Below are positions 63,138-64,000 of a stretch of DNA of 64,000 bases, piece after piece. The stretch comes from Mesorhizobium terrae (GTDB taxonomy: Bacteria > Pseudomonadota > Alphaproteobacteria > Rhizobiales > Rhizobiaceae), in the NCBI RefSeq assembly GCF_008727715.1, contig NZ_CP044218.1:3241501-3305500 (forward strand), given 5' to 3'. The notes under the pieces were generated by a model, which saw only the letters and a list, made by a program, of their open reading frames with translations, was not told the DNA's origin and ran no database searches. Made by a program: the position numbers and the translations under genes. Positions within the stretch are counted from its first letter, which is position 1; each line of letters begins with the position of its first letter.

Positions 63138-63936
63138 CCGAGCTGCCATTGGAGCTGGAGTCGCGCGCTTCGAACAGCTTCGCCTCGGTCACATAAGAAT
63201 AGAGAAACACCATCGCAGAATGGACGTAGCCGTGGCGGCCGCAGAGAAAATAGCGCTTGCCGACGTAAAATTTGAGGAAATTGACCCAGGGTGAGAACAC
63301 GAGGCGCGACATGCTCGGCTCGTCTCCCTGCTCCATCTGGGCTTCGACCTTGAGCGACGAATAGGCGTTCGTGCGGCTCAACTCGTTCGCAACCGACGTC
63401 GGGCGGCGGTGGAGCAATGTGCCTTTCTGAATCAGGGCTGTCTCGCCAGGGACCTTGTAGGTTTCATGCACGCGGCGGGAGAGGTCGACCGATGCCTTGT
63501 CGCGCCGGAAGAGCCGAAAGATGCGGTTATGGGCAACCCACCGATGGGCATAGCCGTAACCGTTGATCCAATCGCGGCGGCGGACGTACCAGCCGTTGAC
63601 GGCGTCATCGCCCTTCTGTGTCGCTTCCATGATCGACTGCTTCAACTCGGTATCGACGCGCTCATCGGCATCGATGCTCAGGCACCAGGGCTGGGTAGCG
63701 TGCGTGAGTGCGAAGAGCCGCTGCTGCGGAAAACCAGGCCACTCATTGCGGATCAGACGGATCGGAAAGCCTTTCGCCGCAAAGCTTTCGATGCATTCGA
63801 GCGTGCCGTCGGTCGATCCCGAATCCACGACGACGATCTCCGCGCAGAAGTCGACGCTTTCCAGGCAGTCGGCGATCATGCCGACTTCGTTCTTGCAAAT
63901 GATGAGCGCGGAAACGGGAGCTTGAAATCGGGACAT
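63121..63936 (-). CDS. GT2-family LPS core glycosyltransferase (WaaE/KdtX-like)
   Basis: A 271-residue GT-A glycosyltransferase. It has SALIICKNEVGMIADCLESV, VVVDSGSTDGTLECI and the DxD metal motif in LSIDADERVD. The second half has YAHRWVAHNRIFRLFRRDKA and a membrane-associated C-terminus (YFLCGRHGYVHSAMVFLYSY). Pattern and place fit WaaE/KdtX-type core glucosyltransferases. ATG 63936 is preferred to TTG 63945. Confidence 0.88.
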   Translation of the reverse strand: MSRFQAPVSALIICKNEVGMIADCLESVDFCAEIVVVDSGSTDGTLECIESFAAKGFPIRLIRNEWPGFPQQRLFALTHATQPWCLSIDADERVDTELKQSIMEATQKGDDAVNGWYVRRRDWINGYGYAHRWVAHNRIFRLFRRDKASVDLSRRVHETYKVPGETALIQKGTLLHRRPTSVANELSRTNAYSSLKVEAQMEQGDEPSMSRLVFSPWVNFLKFYVGKRYFLCGRHGYVHSAMVFLYSYVTEAKLFEARDSSSNGSSVKAGE

Positions 63937-64000
63937 CTGAAACAATCTGAGAGAAGGTCGGATAATGCCTTGCGGCCGGCACTTTCCCTATGTTTGGTGC

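Overview
The window looks like chromosomal DNA of a GC-rich alphaproteobacterium of the order Hyphomicrobiales (Rhizobiales). A Mesorhizobium-like member of the Phyllobacteriaceae is the best guess. Supporting signs are the protein families (BA14K, DUF1127, DUF1344, CTC-type L25, a lgt-midA-pgeF block, a PetP/PetR-like MarR-OmpR pair), frequent GTG and TTG starts, and 4-base ATGA overlaps. This is inference from family recognition, not a database match. I saw no rRNA, tRNA, CRISPR array, transposase or phage module.

Region by region. 1-5.4 kb: the end of a PAP2 phosphatase, an MFS symporter, apt, a 1.15-kb gene-free stretch built of inverted and tandem repeats, a LysE exporter and two overlapping MaoC genes. 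5.4-10 kb (minus strand): a CorA transporter, an APH(3')-type kinase, ychF, pth and the L25 gene. 10-18 kb: a fosmidomycin-resistance-type MFS gene divergent from an AraC regulator, a TetR gene with a paired operator, a small unknown protein, TauE/SafE, a diguanylate cyclase, prs and a lipoprotein. 17.6-22.5 kb (minus): lgt, midA, an atypical APH-fold kinase, pgeF and an M24 protein whose metal ligands are replaced. 22.6-25.2 kb: UbiK-like, YbjN and CsaA proteins, then a GT4 glycosyltransferase.

25.4-28.3 kb is a MarR-OmpR-EnvZ regulatory set divergent from ilvE. 29-35.5 kb holds small envelope and stress genes: a Gly/Ala-rich protein, an MBL hydrolase, BA14K, two cold-shock genes, a tandem Kazal-type lipoprotein, a TPR-sulfotransferase fusion, a VOC protein and a 59-residue DUF1127 gene. 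35.6-40 kb holds an unusually long uvrB, an SH3b protein with a His/Pro tail, and a less GC-rich islet with one orphan gene. 40-46.6 kb: an amidase, CapA, DUF2314, SemiSWEET, DUF1344, an unknown periplasmic protein and a lipid kinase, separated by two long gaps without recognisable genes.

46.7-50.5 kb is a three-gene, 4-base-overlapping catabolic operon (GMC oxidoreductase, enolase-superfamily dehydratase, beta-hydroxyacid dehydrogenase). 50.6-57.4 kb: a YciA thioesterase, an HxlR regulator divergent from an FMN reductase, a CNNM/CorC protein, two tandem extensin-like proteins, DUF486, a TPR protein and greA. 57.4-64 kb is the inner-core LPS heptose cluster: hldD-waaF-waaC on the minus strand, divergent from hldE-gmhA-gmhB on the plus strand, which converges on a family-2 core glycosyltransferase. 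Together these cover the route from sedoheptulose-7-phosphate to ADP-heptose and its transfer to Kdo-lipid A.

Nothing here is a clear new multi-gene system. The best leads are the orphan restriction-type sensor-like protein in the less GC-rich islet, the tandem Kazal lipoprotein, the TPR-sulfotransferase, the HTH-less TetR-like protein beside a paired operator, and the repeat-built gap after apt.
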